Below are positions 54,555-64,000 of a stretch of DNA of 64,000 nt, one piece after another. The notes under the pieces are model-generated. The model was not told where the DNA came from. It ran no database searches and saw only the letters and a program-made list of their open reading frames with translations. Source of the DNA: Lucinisca nassula (taxonomy: Eukaryota; Mollusca; Bivalvia; Lucinida; Lucinidae); contig OY757013.1 in NCBI GenBank assembly GCA_963580285.1, forward strand, positions 130,817,027 through 130,881,026, in the 5' to 3' direction. Positions within the stretch are counted from its first letter, which is position 1. Each line of letters starts with the position of its first letter. The position numbers were made by a program, and so were the translations under genes.

Positions 54555-54762
54555 AGTTTGCCATTCCGTCAGTACCTGTTGGACTCCTTCCTTAATCTTG
54601 AAACAATTTTGACAAAATTTTACGACAATTACGACAAGTTCTTGAGGTGTTCGAATTTTTAGGATTTTTTACGGTACTCACAGAGACAAATGACGCATCA
54701 GTTCTGATAGCTCTTTGATTATCTTGTCTACTCTTTTAGCATTTCATAAACATAGTTCTTAC

Positions 54763-54917
54763 CTATAACAAATGAAGACGCAAAGATGCCCACGTTTCCT
54801 ACACCGACTATAAATCTGAAAGCTGCAAAAGCTAGATAGTTGGAAGCAAACGCCGACCCAAAACCGCCTCCTATGTGCAGCAATATCGAAACAAACATCG
54901 CCGTCTTTCGCCCAAAA
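54763..54917 (-). CDS. SLC22-type organic ion transporter, internal exon (TM2-TM3 region)
   Basis: This 155-bp exon lies between a TGTTTCAG acceptor and an ATAG|GTAAGA donor on the minus strand. It encodes FGRKTAMFVSILLH, then a Gly-rich helix (IGGGFGSAFASNYLAF) and RFIVGVGNVGIFASSFVIG. FGRK is the major-facilitator loop motif, normally preceded by Asp-Arg from the exon before; AAFRFIVGVGNVG fits SLC22 transmembrane helix 4. It leaves one base that the exon at 52017 completes. The first exon and TM1 are not recognised at 55-64 kb, so the 5' end is probably outside the window or in a diverged exon. A larger ORF around it is just read-through into introns. Confidence 0.85.
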
Positions 54918-55099
54918 CTGAAACAGAGGAATTGTTTTAGCTTACGTTGGTGCTCCCAAATGGCAACACGCCTCTGGAAATACGTAATACCAGAATAGTA
55001 ACCCATGTATACGTAGGGTCCTACTGTGATAAAACATACAACATGGCCATTGCAGCCTGAATGTAGACTGCTAGTTTTACAAAACAACTTAAATTCACA

Positions 55100-55345
55100 G
55101 CTAGGTCAACAAGTACGTGTTATGAAATCCCCTTTACACCCCACTTAATACAAGAAAAGTTGGGTTTATGGAGTATTCATTAATGACTGGACTTTTTTTG
55201 CTCGAAAACATAGATTCGTGGGAATCGTTGGACCCGACTCATTCAGGTGGAATTTACGAGCACCAACAATCTATATTTGATAAAAAAAAAAAAAAATTAT
55301 CCATTTTTTCATCTAAATATGATAGTTCTGACGATACACCACAAA
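55100..55345 (+). repeat. Hairpin-repeat family H, diverged copy
   Basis: AAGTACGTGTTATGAAATCC, CCCCACTTAATACAAG, AAGTTGGGTTTATGG, CATAGATTCGTGGGAATCG and CCAACAATCTATATTTG keep the H order, but the hairpin is eroded. Confidence 0.6.
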
Positions 55346-55669
55346 TATACGGCAATTGAAAGGTGAAGGATGTGTTGTTGTTAGGCTGGTTTCCTGCAAT
55401 TCATCGGAGCGACAATCAGAAATAATACTAATAATAACAGTATTAATAAACAGTAAATTAATCGTTTTTGTTCGTGAAAATAAACGGTTATATCCGTAGC
55501 GGGCACTATAAGACTTGGACTGGTTCGATTCAAATATTATACTGACCGCTGTGCATCCACCACAAATTAGTGCTTGGTCCAACGGGCTTCAACTGCTGGT
55601 TTTCTTTTGCTCCAGTGTTCCTGTGGCGTTGGGTACAGCACCGGATAGCCCAGCGTGTTTTACTTTCCT

Positions 55670-56225
55670 CATCCTTGAGTCAACTTAGCGTTAATTGTGG
55701 CTTCTTTGTTTACCGAGTTGATTCACTGATGAATTAGGAAACCTTCACGCTGATCAAACAGATCCCGTAAAGTTAACGTAAACCCACGAGTATTTTACTG
55801 ACCGTTCCAGGTCGGTGCTTTTGCTCTGGTTCCTTCATGTTTTGTGTTGGTGGTTCTGATTCTTTCCCTAATCATATACGTTGTTACGTTGATGATTCTG
55901 ATTCTCACCCCGCACCCCCATCCCCCCTCCCCCCCCCCCCCCCACTCTTTTGGTTGTTCATTTTTAGTTACGTTTGTTCTTCCAGTTTAATGTCTGACAT
56001 GTTGGTGGTTCTGATTCTTTCCCTCATTATGTATACTGCTCCTTTTGAGTTAGGTTTAGATATTCTGAGTCACTACCTGTTTGGGAAAGAGCTGCAGACT
56101 CGGTTTACCTGTTGTCTATTTTATTTACTGTCGTCACTCCATGTTTCGACTTCTTTCCCTAGTGGTATTGTGGGAAGAATTTGGGATCTGATTGTATCAG
56201 AGCCTGATAGTTTCTCTTTTTAATT
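55670..56225 (+). repeat. Dispersed repeat R4, long copy
   Basis: CTGATGAATTAGGAAACCTT, ACTGACCGTTCCAGGTCGG, and the GTTTGGGAAAGAGCTGCAG end. A CCCTCC/C-run lies at 55917-55943. Matches 29350-29850. Confidence 0.7.
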
Positions 56226-56684
56226 TTTGCATGTGCATCACATGTTTTTAGCCAGTAGTGAAAACGCGTTTCAATTGTGATATGGGCTAAATCATCTTAA
56301 ACATTTTTACCCTAAAATTGAGTTGGGGTCAATATTAAGGAAACAACACACTACATATATAGAAGGTTCGAGGGTAAAAATTAGTAGTAGAGTGTTTGAG
56401 GAAAAACATTCTACACTGGGGTTCTGAAGAAAATATTTCCAGGATTCAGGAGTAAAATTTCTGATAACCATGCGTAAGGGTTCCTGGGTACCAATGCACT
56501 TTTTCGTCGGGGCCGCCACGACTCCCACCACCCTAACCAGCAACCGAATAGATGCTTTAAGAATCACTTACCATGGTAATAAGTTATTCTGGGCCGCTGA
56601 CAACCATAGTACGCGGAGTTACATCTGACTGAGCTACCGAGGGCGGTTTTATTTCACCAGTACTTATGTCACAAGTTTTTGCAA
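56226..56684. other. No gene recognised
   Basis: Contains a GAGCTACCGAGGGCGG scrap of an S2 head near 56628-56645. Otherwise unassigned. Confidence 0.4.
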
Positions 56685-56688
56685 TTAA

Positions 56689-56886
56689 CCCTTTTTGTAC
56701 CAAATGGAATCTTCCATCTTATATATAGTAGCACTCCATTTCAAGCTTTAGGGGTGTCAGGTTGTGTTTTCTTCAAAATTTATTTGGGAAATGGCTTGAC
56801 TTTTTGCAAATAGTGTAGGCTGCGTCTGATCTGGGCCTACACTGTTTGCCAGGGTACCCGTTTTGGGGATTCCGGTACACAATGGG
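56689..56886. mobile_element. Small TTAA-flanked MITE
   Basis: TTAA-CCCTTTTTGTACC at the left and GGTACACAATGGG-TTAA at the right (two mismatches). A GTAGGC...GCCTAC hairpin lies inside (about 56812-56848). Confidence 0.65.
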
Positions 56887-57344
56887 TTAATTGACATCTG
56901 CCCTGATTGAATGGCCTGGACGTTATTATATCGAGCTCTGCCACAACTCCGGCACGGCGTCATGGCGTTAAAAAGTCATCAATAAGTCTGTTTGGGAGCA
57001 TTATGAAGATTTTTAAGCTATACATTTGTGGGATCTGTGTTTTTTTATTTATTCATTTTTATTTTATTTTATTTTTCTTTCATTATAAATTGACTGTCAA
57101 CCACTATTGGTATCTTTGTTTTGCCATGAGTGATTTTTGGAAGTTGTATGCTGCTCCGCAACATTCTTATGTAAAATGATAGTGAACTCTTATCCATAGA
57201 TTGCTTCATATTTCTAGCTCGCAAATCCAGCAATGTGTGGCATGCTCATAGTCTATGGTGTTTTGTTCTGTCATTGCCTAGTGTGGGATGATCAAGATGT
57301 TGTTTATATTGCTGGCCTAATGCTCTGCATCACGTAAACAAGTC

Positions 57345-57605
57345 CGTGAAATGAGAACCCCCCTACACCCCAATTTATATAGAGAAAACTGGGTTTGTGG
57401 GGGTATACATTATTTTTCTTATTTTTGATCCAAGACATAGGCTGTGGGTACTCGTTAGAACCGCCTCATTGAGGCGGTTCTAACGAGCACCCTCAACCTA
57501 TGTTTTGAATATTTATAACAAAAATATCAAGGATTTTCATCAGAAAAGTAGCCATTTTGGAGATGTGAAAAATGCACTATGTCGCACGGGTGTGTTATCG
57601 TAATG
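57345..57605 (+). repeat. Hairpin-repeat family H, best-preserved copy
   Basis: Begins AAGTCCGTGAAATGAGAAC, then a CTGGGTTTGTGGGGGTATA block, a 75-bp hairpin (57432-57506) centred on GAACCGCCTCATTGAGGCGG, and ends GCACGGGTGTGTTATCGTAA. Confidence 0.8.
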
Positions 57606-58270
57606 TTTATATTGCTGGCCTCATGCTCTGGATGATTGTGAAACACTTCAAATACCTTTTCACCTCAGTCTATTTATTGTAAGTTCTCGAATTTAGCCAT
57701 CATATTTGACAACTTGGTAATCAAATCCACGAGCTTCATCTCTTAACTGTTTATTTCTGATTTCTTCACACATTTTGCTGTAAAAGGTTTGATTGTACTT
57801 CAAAGTATGCACAGCTGACAAAAGGAACACGCATTTGGTTTTGATGTTTTTTAAGCTGATATGATTTATACCTTAAGAAGGAATTTCTTTTTCGTTAAGT
57901 TTTTATTGATTCCCCCGCAGTCTTCTTTGTGATTGATAAGTAGATCTTCTTTCTTTACGTATGTTTTGATCAAAAAGTAATCTGTTAGGTTTCTTAATAC
58001 AAAAATAATGATATTTAGTGTTTTGTTTTTCTTTGTTTTTGGTTGTGCTTTGGTCACCAGGATAAACATCTGGGTCATAAGTATCATCTACTTCTCCCTC
58101 CATCTTGGTCAATAGAGTCTACAGCCTCAGGAACTTCGTCGTCCTTAGATATAAGCGTTTAATTAAGTATTTGGATTTCTTCGGACTGACAAGATATGTG
58201 ATAGTGAAAGATATTTACAATTTTCTTCTTTGCTAATTCTGTGGGTCCATTAATGTGTATGGCAAGACCA
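57606..58270. other. No gene recognised
   Basis: AT-rich. The minus-strand frames are Lys/Asn-rich and have no domain. Confidence 0.4.
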
Positions 58271-58274
58271 AGTT

Positions 58275-58540
58275 TTTGTTCCAAGGCGGTTCTTCGGTCA
58301 CGGTTTATTTTTGTTATGGTTTGTCTCTGAGTGTGTGTATCTCTTATATTGTTTGTTTTGGATAACCGATTGGCCATTTTCTGGGAAACTGACTGTCCTT
58401 TTGGCTTTCCACTATTGATGTTTCCATTAGGGTCTAGTTATTTAATGTTTGTGTTTTTTCCCTTTCGTGTCTATGATGGAAGCTGTGGGTTAATTGTATC
58501 GATTCCTGATCATTGCGTTCACTTCTATTTTCGTGTCGAC
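58275..58540 (-). repeat. Dispersed repeat R3, reverse copy
   Basis: Minus reading has GAAGTGAACGCAATGATCAG, CGATACAATTAACCCACAG, ATGGCCAATCGGTTATCC and CCGTGACCGAAGAACCGCC. Confidence 0.7.
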
Positions 58541-59265
58541 ACAGTCTAGCAATTCTAGTTCATTATTCTGTTTTAAAAATGCGTTAGCATGGTATGTTTC
58601 TTTTCGAAATGGTACAATGATTGGTACAATGCAATCATAATCGAGTCACTTGATATGGCACTTTCTGCCATATCTTTTTTTTTTGGCTAAATATGCAACT
58701 TGTTTGTCAATAGAATTTATCTTGTTTGCTTCCATTGAGGGAAAACGTTTGCTCACAGTTACATCGCCCGAGTACGATTCGTCAACCCATCGTGTGAAAA
58801 TTATATACTATTATGTATAAGATTTCTTTCTGATCCTCACTTTCATCCAACTGGGTGACCTAATAAGGCTATGTAATATTTTGTTTACTTCTTAAAGTAA
58901 GGAAGAATCTAGAAAATGAGTCACATATTAATTTTAATTGGCACACATGATGTTTACAAGAAGAGTGGATAAAAAACTACCTAGAAGATTTCAGATTGCA
59001 TTGGGTTTAGCATAAAGCTCACCTATTGCTACAGCATTCTTAAAATTTCCATCGGTTTATAAAAGAGAGAGACTTTGCCTTTAGTTTCAAGTTGGGTGTC
59101 TTAATATATATTGCATTCTTAATTCTGTGTTGGATTACTTGATGATTATTATTCTTTTTAGACTCAGTGTTCATTCTGTGGGATCATAAAATAGGACTAT
59201 AGGGGTATTTATGATTAAGACTAACGTACACTTTTGTTTATTACAATTAAAAGTTAAAAGATTTT
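58541..59265. other. No gene recognised
   Basis: AT-rich unique-looking DNA. Confidence 0.4.
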
Positions 59266-61367
59266 GTCCATAAAAGGGGGTCTTTCATCTGTGCCCATGC
59301 ATGTTTTTTTCTTTAAACTTTGTATATTAATAACTCAGCATATACAACCTATAAAAATGTATTTAATAACTTATATAAATCAAAGTAGGACTCAGGATGC
59401 CACTCTAACTGACTCCCTCCATGAGCTGGTGTCTGTCTCTAAATAAGTGTCTCCTAATTCTTATGTTTTATTTAGTTTCAAGATCCGTGAACTGGATTGA
59501 ATGCAGAACTCCATAGGCATTCCTTGGATACTAAAAAACCTTTTGAATTAATTAAAGTTTACATTTTCTGATAAAATAATTATCTAAAATCTCTTTTTTA
59601 AATTAAAATTTTAAAAGGTTATCAAAATTCAATCCCTAAGATAAATATGTTCTAGTCTTTGTCAAGATTTCATTTTGCTAGGAAAACTTGCCATATGTAT
59701 CTTCTTTAGCTATGCCAAATTGCATGAAAATCCGAAACCGGTAACACTGTAGTTTTACACCTTTAATGGATGTAAGTCGTTTCTGCAAAATTTACTATTT
59801 TATTGAAATCGTCCAAGAACCTTACTAAAAGGCAATTCGTAACACTAACGTAATAAAAATGAGATTATACAAATCAAAATGAATACATATTGAGCTGATC
59901 TAGCTTAGAAACTATTAAAATATCATGAATTTCTGATATTTTCCTTTCATATATACACTGTGATCTATCCAAAATAGTAGATAGTAAAACACTAACTCAA
60001 AAGGTATTCTTATCAACAAATTAGGCTTAACAACATATATTTGCTTTTTTTATTAGCAGCAAAATAATTGTGAACATGTGCAACTTTATTTAATGACTTT
60101 GCATAAGTCATGCTACTCAAATAGGTGTAAGGCAAGGAGATCCATTATTTTCATTTCCATACCAAGCTGGTATGCAATGACGCAATGGTCAGTGGTTTGT
60201 TGTTACTATCAAAAATAGTTCTGTTGATAAATCAATGGCCAGATTAAGCCTTAGACATACTCTGTCTTTATAAACGCTGGATTATTATCCTAACAAAAAA
60301 GTTACAGTAATTATTGGTTAGTATTTCCAAAAATCGAAATGTCACTGATATTGAGTTTCTGTTGCAAAAGATATCATTGATGGATGAGGCGCATAATATT
60401 TGGTGTAAACAAAGCTGTTCTATGACCTAGAGAAATTTTGCTATTAGACAGGGGGAGAAAAAGTTTCCTTCCTTATAGCACACATGCATAAATATGTATC
60501 TTTTCTGCATTGGTATTGTAATTGTTGACGTTTTTTTAGTGTCTTATTTTTTCTATTTACTTTGTCAATATAGTGGTTAATTTTTCGGAAGCGGGATTTT
60601 CGTATTTTTTTTTCTGATTGTAAAACTTTCAACCACGTCTTGAATGTTTCTGCTGAATGCAACTTCACTGTTTTTTGTATGCTTTTTGTTCATTGATAAT
60701 TACCAGTACATTTCTGTGCAATGTATCTCTCAGCTTAGAAAGAGCATTGCAGTGTTTGGACAGAAAAAACCATCACAATGTATTTACTGGAAATAATTTA
60801 AAATCCTATGAGTAATGCGATAACTACTCACATATTGAACAATTATTATCAACAGTTTAAATGCTTCTTGATTCCTTACATAATGTGCTTTGTAATTACT
60901 GCAACGACGGCTGAGATAGGTAAATGAAGTGAAAGACCTATACAAATATACAGACAACACAATCATGATCACATAAGTTTTGGAACACTGACAAATGTAC
61001 GACCATGTGAATTCTAAAAGCAAATTCAAATGGCTTTGGAATACAGCTTCAGGAAGCCGTTTGATTTCGTTCATAGGGGCTATACAAAAAGATAGATTGG
61101 CTAGTGCCTATGCAGATACAAATTCTGAAAACTTAATGTCCAGGAAAAGTAATCTCAAGTGTTCTTGATTTTCCCTAGAGTAAACCCTTATTTTTAAATG
61201 GACAGTTAGGGTTAAATAAACAAACAACAGTTTGACTTGAGAGTCATTTATCTCGAGTCGGATAACAAATCTCACAAAATCTGAAGCAACATCTAAAGTG
61301 ACTGGTATGTTGTTGATTTGAATGTTAAATCTAAACATGACCTTAGCACCATTACCAAATTAGACAA
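59266..61367 (+). repeat. 2-kb direct duplication, copy 1, with decayed RT motif
   Basis: It aligns with 61862-63915 throughout, with scattered substitutions and small indels. At about 60121-60160 one frame reads IGVRQGDPLFSF, matching the GVRQGDPL motif of LINE reverse transcriptases, but no long ORF surrounds it. It is probably a duplicated decayed retrotransposon segment. Confidence 0.7.
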
Positions 61368-61861
61368 AATAGACAGTATTTAGTCTGTTAAAACACAATG
61401 TTACCGGTCCTCAATTTCCATCAAAATTCATCAACATGTTCCTAAGATATGTGGGTAGTTTTTATACTAAAATGGTGTCTTGACAAAAATTGGAACATGG
61501 TAAAAATGCATATAAAATTTTAATGAATTCAAAAATAGGAGCTGAAATATGGGGACACCATCAAAGAAAACTGAATGCCCAGCCACTATTACTAGACATA
61601 TGAGGACATTCATAGTATCAACTAACTCACCAATTATGGCTTTAATTCATAAAACATAGCAGCATTAGATATATGAAACTCTGAATACTGTAAACAAGTT
61701 TATATGAGAGTACTCTCTGTTGTGATAGATACTTCATAATATATGTTATAAATTTAATACGGAAATAAAATTTAAAAGTAAATGCATCTTAATTATAATG
61801 GTTATACCCAAGGCAAATATTGTGCATAATTTCATCAAAATCCAAGCATGGGCAGAAAGCA
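61368..61861. other. Spacer between the two duplicates
   Basis: About 500 bp of AT-rich DNA with no recognised feature. Confidence 0.4.
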
Positions 61862-63605
61862 GTGCAAAGGGGGTCTTTCATTTGTGCCCACGCATGTTTT
61901 TTCTTTACACTTTGTATATTAATAAGTCAGCATATGCAACCTATAAAAATGTATTTAATAAATTATATAGATCAAAGTAGGACTCGGGAGGCCACTCTAA
62001 CTGACTCCCTCCATGAGCTGGTGTCTGTCTCTAAATAAGTGCGTCTTAAATCTTATGTTTTATTTAATTTCAAGATCTGTGAACTGGATTGAATGCAGAA
62101 CTCCATAGGCATTCCTTTGATACTAAAAAACTTTTTGAATTAATTAAAGTTTACATTTTCTGATAAAATAATTATCAAAAATCTCATTTTTTAATTAAAA
62201 TTTTAAAAAATTATCAAAATTCAATCTCTAAGATAAATATGTTCTTGTCTTTGTCAAGATTTCATTTTGCTAGGAAAACTTGCCACATGTATCCTCTTTA
62301 GCTATGCCAAATTTCATGAAAATCCAAAACCGGTAACATTGTAGTTTTACACCTTTAATGGATGTAGGTCGTTTCTGCAAAATTTACTATTTCATTGAAA
62401 TCATCCAAGAACCTTATCAAAAGGCAATTCGTAACACTTACAGTATAAAAATGAGATTATACAAATCAAAATGAATACATATTGAGCTGATCTAGCTTAG
62501 AAACTATTAAAATATCATGAATTTCTGATATTTTCCTTTCATTTATACACTATGATCTATCCAAAATAGTAGATAGTAAAACACTAAATCAAAAGGTATT
62601 CTAATCATTAAATTAGACTTAACAATTATATTGCTTTTTTATTAGCAGCAAAATTATTGTTAACATGCGCAACTTGATTTAATGGCTTTGCATAAGTCAT
62701 GCTACTCAAATAGGTGTAAGGCAAGGTGATCCATTATTTTCATTCCATACCAAGCTGGTATGCAAGGACGCAATGGTCCTTGGTTTGTTGTTACTAGTAA
62801 AAATAGTTCTGTTGATAAATCCATGGCCAGATTAAGCCTTAGATATACTCTTGTCTTTATGAACGCTGGATTATTATCCTAACAAAAAAGTTACAGTAAT
62901 TATTTGTTAGTATTTCCAAAAATCGAAATGTTACTGATATTGAGTTTCTGTTGCAAAAGATATCATTCGTGGATGAGGCGCAGAATATTTGGTGTAAACA
63001 AAGCTGTCCCATGACGTAGAGAAATTTTGCTATTAGACAGGGAGAGAAACAGTTTCCTTCCTTATAGTACACATGCATACATATGTCTCTTTTCTGCATT
63101 TGTATTGTAATTGTTGACGTTTCTTTAGTGTCTTATTTTTTCTATTTACTTTTTTCAACCACTTCTTAAATGTTTCTGCTGAATGCAAGTTCACTGTTTT
63201 TTAAGCACTGTTCTTGCTTGTTTTTTGTTCATTAATAATTACCAGTACATTTCTGTGCAATGTATCTCTCAGCTTAGAAAGAGCATTGCAATGTTTGGAC
63301 AGAAAAATGCATCACAATGTATTTACTGAAAATAATTTAAAATCCTATGAGTAATGCGATAACTACTCACAGATTGAATAATTATTATCAACAGTTTAAA
63401 TGCATCTTGATATCTTACATAATGTGCTTTGTAATTACTGCAACAACTGCTGAGATAGGTAAATGAAGTGAAAGACCTATACAAATATATAGACAACACA
63501 ATCATGATCACATAAGTTTTGGAACACTGACAAATGTACGACCATGTGAATTCTAAAAGTAAATTCAAATTAGGAAGCCGTTTGATTTTGTTCATATGGG
63601 CTATA

Positions 63606-63642
<37 letters not shown>

Positions 63643-63915
63643 TTGGCTAGTGCCTATGCAGATACAAATTCTGAAAACTTAATGTCCAGGAAAAGTAATC
63701 TCAAGTGTTATTGATATTTTCCCTAGAGTAAACCTTTCTTTTTAAATGGACAGTTGGGGTTAAATAAACAAACAACAGTTTGACTTGAGAGTCATTTATC
63801 TCGAGTCGGATAACAAATCTCACAAAATCTGAAGCAACATCTAAAGTGACTGGTATATTGTTGATTTGAATAATAAATCTAAACATCACCTTAGCAATAT
63901 TACCAAATTAGACAA
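61862..63915 (+). repeat. 2-kb direct duplication, copy 2
   Basis: Starts AAAGGGGGTCTTTCAT like copy 1. The IGVRQGDPLFSF codons recur at about 62710-62745 with a synonymous GGA/GGT change. An A-run of more than 30 (63608-63642) is expanded from a shorter tract in copy 1. Confidence 0.75.
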
Positions 63916-64000
63916 GAAAACTGTGCCAATGATTACATGGATGCGTTTGATGGCGTTTGTCATCAAAACCATTGCGGTATAGTTCTGTAGACAAAATAGT

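Larger units (their letters stand above)
53832..54668. mobile_element. Foldback/MITE-like element with ~130-bp imperfect TIRs
   Basis: The left end reads CCTAAAAATTCGGACACCTC and the right end GAGGTGTTCGAATTTTTAGG. The arms continue with AATTGTCGTAATT, AAACAATTTT-type and GGAGTCCAAAAGGC / TTGGACTCC. A TTAA-flanked MITE and a 54-bp hairpin sit inside it. No coding region. Confidence 0.65.

Overview
The window is animal nuclear DNA, AT-rich and crowded with repeats. The organism is most likely a marine bivalve mollusc. The evidence is coding sequence split by GT/AG introns, and repeat modules I know from bivalve genomes: elements bounded by CTCACCTGA/TCAGGTGAG with internal tandem arrays, a module with CATCATGGTCCTCTTG, tRNA-headed SINEs with (CAAA)n tails, and TTAA-flanked MITEs. 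The species cannot be fixed from the sequence alone. No bacterial genes, operons, rRNA or CRISPR arrays are present.

Region 1 (1-11 kb) is repeats: a duplicated 230-bp unit split by a SINE, a 2-kb composite element with two tandem arrays, a 165-bp tandem array, and copies of a dispersed family called R3 here. Region 2 (11.1-28.2 kb) carries four exons of a plus-strand tyrosine-recombinase-like gene. Its introns hold an intact antisense LINE (12965-16348) whose protein begins with a 2A translational-skipping motif, an R3 array (19.4-21.1 kb), a 360-380-bp tandem array (22.2-24.0 kb), a piggyBac-type MITE and a perfect 127-bp palindrome. Region 3 (28.3-34.5 kb) is SINEs, other dispersed repeats and microsatellites.

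Region 4 (34.5-48.7 kb) is the most unusual part. It holds two nearly identical copies, arranged tail to head, of a 7.6-kb CpG-rich virus-like element with 1.75-kb terminal inverted repeats (TIRs). Each copy has two gene blocks that converge from the inner TIR edges. The plus-strand block encodes a small C2H2 finger protein, a one-BIR inhibitor-of-apoptosis protein and a 52-residue protein. The minus-strand block encodes a zinc-finger packaging-type ATPase, a 150-residue unknown and an adenain-like cysteine protease. The ATPase and protease resemble the morphogenesis genes of Polinton/adintovirus-type elements, but no capsid, polymerase or integrase gene is visible. Copy A has lost its left tip at a (GT)n tract; copy B is complete. 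Their junction is a palindrome of about 3.5 kb.

Region 5 (48.7-64 kb) contains two phase-compatible exons of an SLC22-type organic ion transporter on the minus strand (52.0 and 54.9 kb). Around them are SINEs, hairpin repeats and TTAA-flanked MITEs. The window ends in a 2-kb direct duplication that carries a decayed reverse-transcriptase motif.
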